Part shown: piece by piece, positions 17,444 through 27,900 of the stretch | How positions within the stretch are numbered: the first letter of the stretch is position 1 | Layout of the letters: each line of letters begins with the position of its first letter | Source: Streptosporangiales bacterium | GTDB taxonomy: Bacteria > Actinomycetota > Actinomycetes > Streptosporangiales > WHSR01 | Assembly (NCBI GenBank): GCA_009379995.1 | Contig: WHSR01000018.1 | Location: forward strand, 1 to 64,000 | Length of the DNA stretch: 64,000 nt | Direction: 5' to 3' | Notes under the pieces: generated by a model | Told to the model about the DNA's origin: nothing | Databases searched by the model: none | Seen by the model: only the letters and a program-made list of their open reading frames with translations | Made by a program: the position numbers and the translations under genes

Positions 17444-17836
17444 GTGTCCCTCGATGTGTCCCCGTCCCTGCTGGAGCAGGCGCAGCAGGGACCGGTCGAC
17501 GACGACGCCTTTGTCGACTGCATCCGCACCTCCCTGCCGTACGCCTGGCAGACCATCACCGGCCTGATCGAGCGGCTGCACGGCAACGGAAAGGAGTTCG
17601 TGGACAATCAGGTGCCTCCACCCGACGAGGCGGCGCGCGGTGAGCTGCTGCGCGTGCTCGCCAGCGACGCGATGCGCGGTACGCTGGAGCGTCGCTTCGG
17701 CGTGCGTCTGGCGTTTCAGAACTGCCACCGCGTCGCCGTGTTCCCCGCCGACGCGGAGGACCGGCCGGCGTACCGGGAGTTCATCTCCGCGCGCGGGCAG
17801 CTTCTCAACCAGTCACCCGCACTTCGCAACTGCTGA
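17444..17836 (+). CDS. conserved actinobacterial protein of unknown function (nucS neighbour)
   Basis: A 130-residue soluble protein. It belongs to a family conserved beside nucS in Streptomyces and relatives (SCO5389-like, recalled from memory). Features: acidic N-terminus, DDDAFVDCIRTSLPYAWQ, NQVPPPDEAARGELLR, LASDAMRGTLERRFGVRLAFQNCHRVAVF. No catalytic motif is recognisable. The GTG start has a GGAAGGAG ribosome site 6 bases upstream. A terminator-like hairpin follows. Confidence 0.8.
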   Translation: MSLDVSPSLLEQAQQGPVDDDAFVDCIRTSLPYAWQTITGLIERLHGNGKEFVDNQVPPPDEAARGELLRVLASDAMRGTLERRFGVRLAFQNCHRVAVFPADAEDRPAYREFISARGQLLNQSPALRNC

Positions 17837-17859
17837 TCGTCTAGGCGTCCGATAGTTCC

Positions 17860-17890
17860 CCGGGGGTGGGGGCACGTCGCCCACCCCCGG
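17860..17890 (+). terminator. GC-rich hairpin terminator
   Basis: CCGGGGGTGGG and CCCACCCCCGG form an 11-bp perfect stem around a 9-base loop, 24 bases after the stop of the upstream gene. The following 240 bp to the dehydrogenase gene contain no supported gene. Confidence 0.75.
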
Positions 17891-18131
17891 TCCACTCTCC
17901 GTCTCTTCGCCCGTCTCCGGTAGCCACGGCGCGGCGGTGTTCGTTTGCAGTAGCGTAGGAACATAGGTTCCGTCGCAGGATGCTGTGACGTGATTGGGCC
18001 GCGACAGACGGCCCATCGGTTCGGGAATGCGCAGCCGGCATCGGGGGGTACGGGCGTCGCGGGACGAGCCAGGCAGTCGCCCATCGCTTCGCGACCCTGT
18101 CCGGGGATGAAGGCGATCAGAGCGGAGAGAG

Positions 18132-19910
18132 ATGGCCCGTGAGTTCCGCAAGGTCGGGGTGGTTGGCCTGGGCACCATGGGGGCGGGGATTGCGGAGGTT
18201 CTCGCCAGCCACGGCGTCGAGGTCGTAGCGATCGACCTGAGCGACGAGGCGCTCGCGCGGGGGCGGACGCAGGTCAGGAATTCGACGGATCGCGCGGTGG
18301 CGCGCGGCAAGCTCACCGCCGACGACAGGGCCGCGATCTTCGATCGTGTCGTCTTCAGCGCCTGCCTGGACGACGTCAAGGACGCCGATCTCGTCATCGA
18401 GTCGGTCCCGGAGAACCTCGACCTGAAGCGGGAGATCTTCGCCGAGCTCGACAGGATCTGCAACGCCGAGGCGATCCTGGCGACCAACACCTCTTCGCTG
18501 TCGGTCACCGAGATCTCCGCGGCCACCCAGCGTCCCGCCCAGGTAGTCGGGACGCACTTCTTCAATCCCGCTCCGGTGATGCGCTCGGTCGAGGTGATCC
18601 GTACCGTGCTCACCGACGCCGAGGTGGTCGCCGACGTCGAGAGACTCCTGGAGCGGCTCGACAAGATCAGCATCACCGTGGGTGACAAGGCAGGCTTCAT
18701 CGCCAACGCGCTGCTCTTCGGCTACCTCAACCAGGCGGTGGCCATGTACGAGTCCGGCTACGCCACCCGTGAGGACATCGACACCGCGATGCGGGTCGGA
18801 TGCGGCCTGCCGATGGGGCCGTTGACCCTGCTCGACCTGATCGGCCTCGACGTCGCCCACGACATCCTGGAGGCCCTCTTCAACGAGTCGCGGGTGCGCC
18901 GGCACGCCCCGGTGCCTCTGCTGCGACACATGATCACCGCTGGGCTGCTCGGCCGTAAGACCGGGCGCGGTTTCTATACCTATGAGACCCCCGACTCCTC
19001 GGTGGCGGTGGCCGACGCACACACCTCCACCGAGGAACAGCAGGTCGCGGGTGCGCGAAGGGTCGACCAGGTGGGTGTGGTCGGCGCCGATTCGGTGGCC
19101 CAGTCGGTGCTCGTCACCTGCGCACGGGCCGGCTACCCGGTGGTGCTCCTGCCGTACGGTGCGGACACCGCCGACGTCGTGCTCGACGCGATCGAGGAGG
19201 ACCTCGACCGGTCCGTGGCCAGCGGTCGGATCGACGAGCTGAGCAAGAAGGCCGCGCTGCAGCGGATCACCGTGGCGGCCGGGTACGCCGACCTGGCCGA
19301 CTGCGACATGGTGATCGAGGCCGTCCAGGGGAGCGTGGACGACAAGCGGGCGGTGTTCGCCGGCCTCGACGGCGCCGTCAAGCCGGGTGCCGTGTTCGCC
19401 ACGGTGACGTCGGCGGTCCCGATCATCGACCTGGCGATGGCCACGAGTCGGCCGGCCGACGTCGTCGGCGCGCATTTCTGCATGCCCGTGCCGGGTGGGC
19501 AGCTGGTCGAGATCGTGCAGACCATCGCCACCGCGCCGGACGTGGTCAGCACCGCGCACGCGTTCTGCCGCCGGCTCGGCAAGCAGGCGATCCGGTGTCG
19601 CGACCGGGCGGGCTTCCTCGTCCAGGCGTTGCTCTTCCCCCACCTGGGCGACGCGGTGAAGATGCTGCAGGCACGCTACGCGACAGTGGACGACATCGAC
19701 GCCGCCATGAAGTACGGATGCGGCTACCCGATGGGCCCGTTCGAGATGCTCGACCAGAACGGCCTGGACAACGCGCTCGCCGTACAGACGCGGCTGTACG
19801 AGGAGTACCGCGATCCGAGCTTCGCGCCTGCACCGCTGCTGGAGCAGCTCGTCAAGGCCGGCTATCTCGGGCGCAAGAGCGGCCGGGGCTTCCGCGACTA
19901 CGACGACTAG
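18132..19910 (+). CDS. tandem-domain 3-hydroxyacyl-CoA dehydrogenase
   Basis: Oxidises 3-hydroxyacyl-CoA with NAD. The 592-residue protein is two HAD units in tandem. Unit 1 (about 1-285) has the Rossmann motif GLGTMGAGIAEVLASHG, catalytic His in VVGTHFFNPAPVM, Glu in VIESVPE and Asn in GFIANALL. Unit 2 (about 310-592) has a weak nucleotide motif (GVVGADSVAQSVL), VIEAVQGS, HFCMPVPGG and GFLVQALLF. Unit 2 lacks GxGxxG and the Asn of the second motif, so it may be structural. The family is conserved near nucS in actinomycetes and probably acts in fatty acid or butanoyl-CoA metabolism. Confidence 0.92.
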   Translation: MAREFRKVGVVGLGTMGAGIAEVLASHGVEVVAIDLSDEALARGRTQVRNSTDRAVARGKLTADDRAAIFDRVVFSACLDDVKDADLVIESVPENLDLKREIFAELDRICNAEAILATNTSSLSVTEISAATQRPAQVVGTHFFNPAPVMRSVEVIRTVLTDAEVVADVERLLERLDKISITVGDKAGFIANALLFGYLNQAVAMYESGYATREDIDTAMRVGCGLPMGPLTLLDLIGLDVAHDILEALFNESRVRRHAPVPLLRHMITAGLLGRKTGRGFYTYETPDSSVAVADAHTSTEEQQVAGARRVDQVGVVGADSVAQSVLVTCARAGYPVVLLPYGADTADVVLDAIEEDLDRSVASGRIDELSKKAALQRITVAAGYADLADCDMVIEAVQGSVDDKRAVFAGLDGAVKPGAVFATVTSAVPIIDLAMATSRPADVVGAHFCMPVPGGQLVEIVQTIATAPDVVSTAHAFCRRLGKQAIRCRDRAGFLVQALLFPHLGDAVKMLQARYATVDDIDAAMKYGCGYPMGPFEMLDQNGLDNALAVQTRLYEEYRDPSFAPAPLLEQLVKAGYLGRKSGRGFRDYDD

Positions 19911-20085
19911 GGGGTGTCCCGCTGCCCCTCCTTGGTCACTGCGTTCGCGACGTAGTCGTTATGTGATATTTGTACGCCTTCGATCTGGCGTAGGGTGGCT
20001 CGCCTAGACTCTCCCGCAAGGGAGCATTTTGGTGTGGGGACCATGTCCAGCCTCTGCTCGGGCGGCTGGGCGTTCAGGGGAGCGC

Positions 20086-23079
20086 ATGGGGAACGCCGAC
20101 CGTATTTCTGAGCTGTACAAGGCCGAGATCTGGGATGAGCAGGCGCAGCGGATAGCGCGCCATCGCATCGGATGGCTCGTCGACCAGGCCCGGGGTGCCG
20201 TATTAGACGTGGGCTGTTCGCAGGGGATCACCTCGATCCTCTGCGCCCGGCGCGGGCTGCGGACGTTGGGCGTTGACGTCGAGCCGGATCGGATCGAATA
20301 CGCGCTTGCGGATCGGATCCGCGAGCCGGAGGTGGTGCGGGAGCTGCTGGAGTTCCGGGTCGGCGACGCCCGCCGGCTGGATCTTCCGGACGCCTCGTTC
20401 GACACAGTGCTGTTGGGTGAGGTCGTCGAGCACCACGTGGACGCCTCGCCGATCCTGGCCGAAGTCGTACGGCTGTTGCGCCCCGCCGGTGTGTTCGCGT
20501 TGACCACGCCCTTCGGGTACCTGCCGCATCACGACCATCGGGCGACGTTCTACGTCAGTTCGTTGTTGAGCCTGCTCACGCCGTTCGTCACGGTCGAGAC
20601 CCTCGACGTCGTCGACGGCTATTTCCGCGCGCTCTGCCGTCCGGGATCGATGCCGCTGGCGGAGCAGCGTGAGTTGCTCGCCGGTCTCCAGCCGGTCGTG
20701 GAGGACGAGTTCCACCGGGCACAGCGGGAGCTGCGGGAGACCCGCGCACGGACGCGTTCCCTGGACTCCCAGCTGGCCGCGGCGACCTCCCGGGCCGGCG
20801 AGCTGGAGGCGCGGCTGGAGAGCGCGCAGCACCAGAACGCCCAGCTCGCCGTGGTGGCGGACCGGCTCGCCGAGGTGGAGCGGCACACGGCCAGGCTGGC
20901 CGGGATAGAGCGGGAGCTGCACGAGACGCGGCAGAGCACCGGCCGGGTCATCGAGCGTCAGGAAGCCACGATCGGGCAGCTCACCGAGGAGCTCAGGACC
21001 ACCAAGAGCCGGTTGGCCGAGGCGCAGGCGCGCGCCACGAAGCTCGACGCCGTCGCAGCGGAGCTGCGGCGTACCCAGGAGCGGCTTCGCTGGCAGTCCT
21101 ACCGGACCCAGTACGTGACTTGGCAGCTCAGTTCGTCCTTCGCCAGGCGTTGGTGGCGGATCGGGCAGGCGTTCTGGAAGGTTCAGAAGGAGCCCTCCCG
21201 GTTCCTGGAGTTTCCCGCCGACATGCTGCGGGCGATACGTAAGAACTCTCGCCCGCAGCCGCCGACCCGGCCCCGGCCCGCGGCGTCCGACCCTCGCGTT
21301 GAGTCCCGGGGCGCGTCAGCGGTCACCTCCCTCCGGGGAGCGCCCGGGGACTCGGCCACCGTCCCGGACATCCCGGAGCTCGTCCTCCCGGACGGCCCGG
21401 TGGTGCGCCAGGACATGACGGTGGCCGTGATCCTGGACGAATTCTCCGCAACGGCCCTGAGGTACGAGTGGCGGCAGGTGGAGCCCGGGCGCGCCGACTG
21501 GCGGGAGGTCCTTGAGCGGGAGCAGCCCTGGCTGCTTTTCGTCGAGTCGACCTGGCAGGGCAACGGCGGGCGCTGGACGGGGCAGCTGGAGGGGCCGAAG
21601 GCCCCCGGTCGTGAGCTGCGCGAGCTCGTCTCCTGGTGCCGCGGCCGCGGGATCCCGACGGTCTTCTGGAACAAGGAGGACCCGTCGAACTTCGACCGCT
21701 TCCTGGAGGCGGCGAAGCTGTTCGACTGGGTCTTCACCGTCGACGGCGACTGCATTCCGCGCTACCGGGAGGCCTTGGGCCACGACCGGATCCGTGTCCT
21801 GCCGTTCGCCGCCCAGCCTCGCCTGCACAACCCGATCTCGCTGCCGGGCGGGCGCCGCTACGGCGTCGCGTTCGGCGGCATGTACTTCAGCCATCGACAC
21901 CCGGAACGGGCCGAGCAGATGCGGACGCTCCTGGAGCCCGCGCGGGAGTTCGGACTGCACATCTTCAGCCGGCATCTCGGGGGAGACTCCAGGTACCAGT
22001 TCCCGTCCGAGTACGACGGGCACGTCGTCGGCTCCCTGCCGTACCGGCGGATGCTCGCCGCGTACCGGTCCTACCGGGTCTTCCTCAATGTGAACTCGGT
22101 GACCGAATCGCCGACCATGTGCGCCCGGCGCATCTTCGAGCTGTCCGCCTGCGGCACGCCCATCCTGTCCGGGCACTCGCGCGCGATCGAGGAGATGTTC
22201 GGGGATCTCGTCGCGACCGCCCGAACCCAGGAGGAGGCCCGCGCCCTGCTGGGCATGCTGCTCGCCAGCCCGCATCTGCGGGACCGGCAGACGCATCTGG
22301 CGATGCGCGAGGTCTTCGCCCGGCACACCTACACCCACCGGGTGGGCACGGTGCTGGAGACCCTGGGCATGCCGACGGCGCACCGGACTCCTTCGGCGTC
22401 GGTCATCATGGCGACGAACCGTCCGGAACAGCTCACCCACGCGATCGAGCAGGTGGCCCGGCAGCGGTGGCGCCCGCTGCAGTTGGTGCTGGTGCGGCAC
22501 GGCGACGGCGCTGACCCGGAGGTGGTTCGCGACAAGGCGATCGCGCACGGCGTCGAGGACGTGGTGGTGCGCTCCGCGGAGGCGTCGTCGACCCTGGGCG
22601 CGTGTCTCAACATGGCTCTCGAGGCCACCGACGGTGAGCTTGTCGCGAAGATGGACGACGACGACGTCTACGGAGAGCACTACCTCTCCGACCTCATACC
22701 GGCCTTCTCCTATACCGACGCCGGCATCGTGGGGAAACGGGCCTTCCACGTCCACCTGGGTTCGACGGGCGCGACGGTGCTGCGCAGCCCCCACCTGGAG
22801 CACAGCTACGTCGACATGGTGATGGGGGCCACCATGGTCGCCCGCGCGGACATCCTCCGGGAGCTGGGTTTCACCGACGTCTCCCGGGGAGAGGACACCC
22901 GGCTGCAGCAGCGGGCCGCCGAGGCGGGTGTGCGGATCTACTCCGGCGACAGGTACTCCTACGTCTGCGTTCGTCAGCCGAGCCCGGAGGCCCACACCTG
23001 GCAGGTGGGCGACGGCGAGTTCTTGCGCAACGCTCGGGTGGAGTTCTACGGCGCGCCGGAGCAGCACGTGCTCATCTGA
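20086..23079 (+). CDS. methyltransferase / coiled-coil / double glycosyltransferase fusion
   Basis: A 997-residue multidomain protein. Residues about 1-195 are a class I SAM methyltransferase (VLDVGCSQG, FDTVLLGEVVEHH). About 210-350 is an Arg/Glu-rich coiled coil. About 420-755 is a CgeB/DUF3880-like glycosyltransferase (PTVFWNKEDPSNFDRF, FELSACGTPILSGHS). About 760-997 is a GT-A glycosyltransferase with PSASVIMATNRPEQLT and the DxD-type segment AKMDDDDVYGEHYL. No membrane segment is seen. This architecture points to assembly and modification of a surface glycan. ATG 20086 follows an AGGGGAG ribosome site; an in-frame GTG at 20029 is less likely. Confidence 0.85.
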   Translation: MGNADRISELYKAEIWDEQAQRIARHRIGWLVDQARGAVLDVGCSQGITSILCARRGLRTLGVDVEPDRIEYALADRIREPEVVRELLEFRVGDARRLDLPDASFDTVLLGEVVEHHVDASPILAEVVRLLRPAGVFALTTPFGYLPHHDHRATFYVSSLLSLLTPFVTVETLDVVDGYFRALCRPGSMPLAEQRELLAGLQPVVEDEFHRAQRELRETRARTRSLDSQLAAATSRAGELEARLESAQHQNAQLAVVADRLAEVERHTARLAGIERELHETRQSTGRVIERQEATIGQLTEELRTTKSRLAEAQARATKLDAVAAELRRTQERLRWQSYRTQYVTWQLSSSFARRWWRIGQAFWKVQKEPSRFLEFPADMLRAIRKNSRPQPPTRPRPAASDPRVESRGASAVTSLRGAPGDSATVPDIPELVLPDGPVVRQDMTVAVILDEFSATALRYEWRQVEPGRADWREVLEREQPWLLFVESTWQGNGGRWTGQLEGPKAPGRELRELVSWCRGRGIPTVFWNKEDPSNFDRFLEAAKLFDWVFTVDGDCIPRYREALGHDRIRVLPFAAQPRLHNPISLPGGRRYGVAFGGMYFSHRHPERAEQMRTLLEPAREFGLHIFSRHLGGDSRYQFPSEYDGHVVGSLPYRRMLAAYRSYRVFLNVNSVTESPTMCARRIFELSACGTPILSGHSRAIEEMFGDLVATARTQEEARALLGMLLASPHLRDRQTHLAMREVFARHTYTHRVGTVLETLGMPTAHRTPSASVIMATNRPEQLTHAIEQVARQRWRPLQLVLVRHGDGADPEVVRDKAIAHGVEDVVVRSAEASSTLGACLNMALEATDGELVAKMDDDDVYGEHYLSDLIPAFSYTDAGIVGKRAFHVHLGSTGATVLRSPHLEHSYVDMVMGATMVARADILRELGFTDVSRGEDTRLQQRAAEAGVRIYSGDRYSYVCVRQPSPEAHTWQVGDGEFLRNARVEFYGAPEQHVLI

Positions 23080-23080
23080 C

Positions 23081-23160
23081 GCTCCTCCCTTGGCCGTGAT
23101 CTTGCAGAAATTTCAAGATATATCTTGAAATTTCTGCAAGATCACGGCCAAGGGAGGAGC
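23081..23160. terminator. 80-bp perfect palindrome, family A
   Basis: Positions 23081-23120 are the exact reverse complement of 23121-23160, with the core GATCTTGCAGAAATTTCAAG. It starts directly after the fusion gene's stop and overlaps the end of the convergent gene, whose stop TGA comes from the repeat's GTGATC. It should act as a bidirectional terminator and is a member of a dispersed repeat family. Confidence 0.8.
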
Positions 23161-24983
23161 AGGGGATAGGGGCGGAGGGTCCTCTTGCCCGAGCCGTTGG
23201 TGAGGTCGATCCGGACCTGCCGGGCGTCGCGGAGCCGATCCTTGGGGAGGGGCACCCACAGCTCCTCCATCCGCTCCGGCTGCTTCGGGTTCCGCCGCCC
23301 GGCGGCGGGATCGTACCGGCCGCCTCCCGGGACCGTGAGCCGTCGCGTTCCTGAGCCCTGCCAGGTCAGTGTGACCGTGCCGGCGTCGAGCCGATAGCCG
23401 CGGACGATCAAGCCGTCGCGTCCGCTTCGCGTGGACAGGAATGCCTGGGTCACGATCGGCCGGTCCCAGTCGCCGGCGATCTCCTCGGCGAGCGACGCCG
23501 GCCTTCCCGCCCGGCAGGTGTACAGCCCGTCCCACATGAACGAAATGACCTTGCTGGGATAGGGCCCGGCGGCGGTGAGCGCTCCGTCCAGCCGGGCCTT
23601 GTCGGTACGGCCCCGCGAGGTGAAGGGGGCACAGCGGGGCTGCCCGGTCGGTTCGAAGGCCTCCAGCGTCGCCCACAGCTCCACGTGTTGGCCGCGCTCG
23701 GCCAGCCGGTCCCGGGCTTGCGCGGCGGCGCGGTAGTAGTCTCTGACCGGCGCGTAGTACGCCTTGTCGTACGTGGTGTCTCCCACCCCGAACACCGGAT
23801 GCAGCCGGCGATCCACCGGTTGCGCGGCCTCGTGGTCCCAGAACGGCGCCGCCTTGCCGGTGCCCCTGCTGTCCTGGGGAGCGATGATGTCCACCCCGGT
23901 GGCGGCGGCGTTCATGAAGCCGGCCCGAACCTGGTCCGGCGGGGTGCCGGAGCCGACCAGGCGGCGGGCATCCCAGTACGGACTGATCAGGATGTCCTTG
24001 GCCGGCAGCACGTCGTCCACCACCGCGTGCTGCGCGGCGTACACCTGCAGGGTCGTCGCCCGGGCCGGATTCCGCCACCGCCGGAGCTGGATCTCGAAGG
24101 TCTGGTAGAAGCCCCGGAACGAGGCGTGGCCGCCGTACCGCTCCGCGTAGCTCCGCAGCACCCGGCGGGTGAAGGCGACCAGGGTGTCGGAGTGGGCGAG
24201 CGACGCGGTCCACTTGTGCACCGGATCGCTCGGTGAGGTGGGCAGGCCGACGAACGCGCTCATGCCGAACCTGTCGGCCTCGTCCAGCATCATCCCCACC
24301 GAGTCGTTCGTCGACCCGGCGACCAGGATCAGCCGGTACTGTCTTCCCTTGCCGAAGTCGCAGGTCTCGTCGCCCGGCGCGTCGGCCGGCAGCAGCAGCC
24401 GGTAGTACACCCGGGAGCCGACCACGAGCCGGCCGTCCATCTCGGGGCAGACCGCCAGCGCCCCGCCGAACGGCTCGGTCGAACGGTAGGCGTAGGTCTG
24501 GACTATCGCGTTGGCCGGGTGGGCGGCGCGCAACGCGTCCCGAGCCGCCTGGTAGCAGGTCTTGCCGCCGTCCACGCAGTCGGTGAACGCCGGATCGACG
24601 GCGCCGGAGTCGTCGAGAACCTGACCGGTCCGCCCGATCCGTCGGGGTTCCAGCCGCGGGCCGAACTGGATCAGCGTGTCGCCCCCGACCCGGTGGATCG
24701 CCTCCAGCGCCGTTCGCCACCCGCAACGGTCCTTCCGCGGGAACACCCAGTAGCCGGAGATCGGATAGGGGTTCGGCACCGACATGTCGGGATCGGCGCA
24801 CCGTACGTTCCCCGGAGACGGTGAGTTCCTGGTGGACATGCCGAACGTCAGTGCGGCCACGCCGAGCATGGTGAGGATGACCACCGCCGACACCAACGGG
24901 GCGCGGCGAACCACCCGCGGCACGTCGGGCCCGGAGGTGCCCGGGGGCCGCGGTGGAGGTGGCGGGCGCGACGGATAGCTCAC
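23142..24983 (-). CDS. membrane-anchored DUF4434-like extracytoplasmic protein
   Basis: 613-residue protein: Pro-rich cytoplasmic leader, one membrane anchor (about 31-50), then an external region opening with ISGYWVFPRKDRCGWRTALE and GGDTLIQFGPRLEP, which resembles the TIM-barrel DUF4434 family related to glycoside hydrolases. Paired acidic/aromatic stretches such as FRGFYQTFEIQ and WATLEAFEP fit a barrel, and a small C-terminal beta domain follows. GTG 24983 overlaps the upstream TGA (GTGA), which sets the start; the long upstream frame to 25787 is a shadow of that gene. Its last residues LLLPWP and stop lie in the palindrome. The family call is moderate. Confidence 0.65.
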   Translation of the reverse strand: MSYPSRPPPPPRPPGTSGPDVPRVVRRAPLVSAVVILTMLGVAALTFGMSTRNSPSPGNVRCADPDMSVPNPYPISGYWVFPRKDRCGWRTALEAIHRVGGDTLIQFGPRLEPRRIGRTGQVLDDSGAVDPAFTDCVDGGKTCYQAARDALRAAHPANAIVQTYAYRSTEPFGGALAVCPEMDGRLVVGSRVYYRLLLPADAPGDETCDFGKGRQYRLILVAGSTNDSVGMMLDEADRFGMSAFVGLPTSPSDPVHKWTASLAHSDTLVAFTRRVLRSYAERYGGHASFRGFYQTFEIQLRRWRNPARATTLQVYAAQHAVVDDVLPAKDILISPYWDARRLVGSGTPPDQVRAGFMNAAATGVDIIAPQDSRGTGKAAPFWDHEAAQPVDRRLHPVFGVGDTTYDKAYYAPVRDYYRAAAQARDRLAERGQHVELWATLEAFEPTGQPRCAPFTSRGRTDKARLDGALTAAGPYPSKVISFMWDGLYTCRAGRPASLAEEIAGDWDRPIVTQAFLSTRSGRDGLIVRGYRLDAGTVTLTWQGSGTRRLTVPGGGRYDPAAGRRNPKQPERMEELWVPLPKDRLRDARQVRIDLTNGSGKRTLRPYPLLLPWP

Positions 24984-27900
24984 GGCGGCGGGGTCCGCCA
25001 CAGGGTTACGTGCTCGCCTTCGAAGTCGGCGCTGGTGCCGACGCCCACGAGCCGTCCGCCGAGCATGGTGAGCCCGTGAACGCGCTGCGTCCCCCCGCCG
25101 GACAGACCTGTACCGCGTGGTGTGATGGGCCGCCACGACGCGCCGTCCGTCGAGGTCCACAGCACGACGTCGTAGGTTGCGGGCGCACCCGAGGTGCTCA
25201 CCGCGGCGAACCCCTCCGCCGTTGGGGTCATCGCGATGGCGCCGGTCTCCAGCTCCGCCGCCCGTGATTCGTCGGGTAGCCGGACCGATCGCCAGGTCTT
25301 GCCTCCGTCGTTGGAGACGACGGAGAAGAGGAAGGCTCCGTTCGCGGACTGCCCAACGCCGAGCGCCGCCACGGTCGAGCCCTTGATCGCCGCCCGGCTG
25401 AGGTAGCCATAGGACGCCTCGGCCGGCAGCGTCGGCTGGTGGACATCCCAGCTCATGCCGTCCTGCGACATCCAGATCGCCGGGCGTTCCTTGCGCGGCC
25501 CCGGGGCGTCGGGGTCGCCGATGGCGCCGACGGCCACGTACCGGGCGGAGTCGGCAGTGACGTCGCCCGTCCAGCGCCACCCGCCGCCCTCGCTGTTCTC
25601 CAGGTCCGGATCGTCGGCCCGCTCCCAGCTCTCCAGGTCGGTCGAGCGCCACGCGGCCGCCTCGACGAGCGAGCCTTCCCGGCGCTCGGCGCCGACGACC
25701 ACGTAGCCCGCCGGGCCGTACGCCGCCGCTGCCGCGCGCCGGTACCACGAGCCCTCTTCGAAGAGCTCGTCGTCGACGCGGCTCCACGACAGCGCGTCCT
25801 CTGACGTGGCGACGAGCGGGTCGGTCTCGTCCGTGCCCACAGCGAGCCAGCCGGCCTCGCCGTAAGCGACGCCGCTGAGCCGCTGCTGACCGTAGCCGTC
25901 CAGGGAATCCTTGCGGGCGGGGGTCCAGGAGTTCTCCCCGGCCGATCCACCTGCCGAGATCCAGGCGGCCGCGTCGCCGTTGGCGCTTCCCACCGCTACC
26001 GTGTTTCCGTCCCCCGCCGCGATCGCGCGGAGGGTCCGTTCCTGGTGTACGGCGCCGGGGACCGTCTGCGGTTCGATCTCGGTCGCCCTCGTGGTGCCCC
26101 GTGCCAGGGCGAGGTACGGGTCCTGGTCCGAGTCCAGCCGGGTGCCCACCACTATCGTGCTACCTCCGGGCGCCGGCGTGAGGCTGCTGAGCGCCCGGAA
26201 GCTGTTCTCGCCGAGGTCGGCCGGTGCCTCCCACCTGCGCCCGTCGCCGCTGCGGTACACCACCGACCGGTCGCTCTCGGTGTTGGCGAGCACCGCGAGG
26301 CCCTCGTCGTTGCCGGCGATGCGCTGGAGGTCCGCGATCTCCACACCGGAGGGCTCGAGGGTGCCGACCGGCTTCCACGCCGCGCCGTCCTGGGAGGTCA
26401 GGACGACGCCGTGGTTGTCCTTTCCGCCCTGCCGGAGGGCGAAGAAGCCGAACCGGTTCGCAGTGATGCCCCGGACCCTCCCGGTGGAGCCGTCGGCCTG
26501 GGGAACGTCGATGGGCTCCCAGGTACGGCCGGCATCCGTGGAACGCCACAGGCCGTCGGCCACCTCGTCGCCCTTGACGACGTCGCCGCCGACGACAATC
26601 ACGTTGCCGCGGGCCGCCGCGAAGCGGAGTTGTCCCACGGTGTCGCCGTCGGTCGGAAGCCGGACCTCATCCGGACCGATGCGTTGCCAGGACGTGCCGT
26701 TCGGGGAGCGCCACAGCACCGGGAGGTCGGCCCGCTGATCGCCGCCCGCGGCGTGGTACCCGGCCGCGACGTACCCACTCGAGGTCCGCGCGATCTGGGC
26801 GACCTCGTCCCGTACGCCGAAGGCGTCGGACCCGCCGCCGAGCTGGCTCCAGGAGCGCCCGTCGCTGCTGGTCCACACGGTCCTGCGGTCGGAAGGGCCG
26901 CCGAACGCCAGCCATCCACCGGAGGTGCCGAAGACCTTGCTCGGGGCGCTGCCGTCGAGCTGGCCGCCCTCGGCCACGGTGACCGGCGCGACGCGCCAGG
27001 TGCTTCCACCGTCGTTGGACACGAGGAACTGAGCCCGCCCGATCGAGCCGCCGTACTCCGACCCCGCTGCCACGACCGTGTTGCCCACCGCCGCGACGTC
27101 CCCGATGACCTGGTGGAGGCCGTCCACGTCCCCTCCCGGAACTGCTTCGAGGACGGTGTCGGCGATGCGTGCGGGAGGGAGCTGGGGGTCTCCGGGTGTA
27201 TGGCCGCTGAGCACGTAGTACAGGCCAGCTCCGCCGCCCAGGACCACGGCGAGGATGCCCACCAGCGCGAGCACCAGTGCCGTGCCGGGAAAGCGGCGCC
27301 GCCTCCTCGCCGGCACGAGCCAGTCCTCCGGTGCTCCCCAGCCGGGCGGGTGCGGCGGCCGGCCGGGCTCGTGGACCCCGGGTGGACGGGGCACCGGCGG
27401 ATGTGGCGCTGGCGGATGGGTTGCCGCGGGCGGGGATTCCCGGAAGCTCGGCGTTCGCCCGGGGGGCGGTCCCTGGGGCGGTCCCGGCGGCGCGGAAGCC
27501 GGGGGAGCCGGGGGAGGGGGTGGAGGGGAAGGCGCAGCCGGCGGGGGGGCATGCGGTACTGGACCCTGCGGTGCCGGAGCTTGCGGCCAGCCGGCCCGCC
27601 AGGCGCGCTCGCTTCCCGGCCAGGGCGACGGACCGCCCGCGGCGTCGCCCCCGCCTCCCTCGGCGGGCTCGCTGGGCAGCCCTGCCCCCCAGCCGTGGTA
27701 CTCGGGGCCCTCGCTCGCCGGCTCCGGCGTTGACCCGTCCGGGTTGGGCGCCAGCCCTCCGGGCGCGTGCTGCTCGGGTGGGTGCCCCTGCCGCGGGTCC
27801 GGCGGTATCCCGTACGGAGGTGTGGGCACCTGCCAGCCGCGGGTCTCGTAGTCAGTTAACGGATCGTCGGGGGACGGCGGAGGGGACCCCGCCTCCCCGC

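Noticed and set aside
24984-25787. N-terminal extension of the DUF4434-like frame
   Set aside because: It overlaps the propeller gene antiphase with no motifs; the GTGA junction and Pro-rich leader fix the start at 24983.
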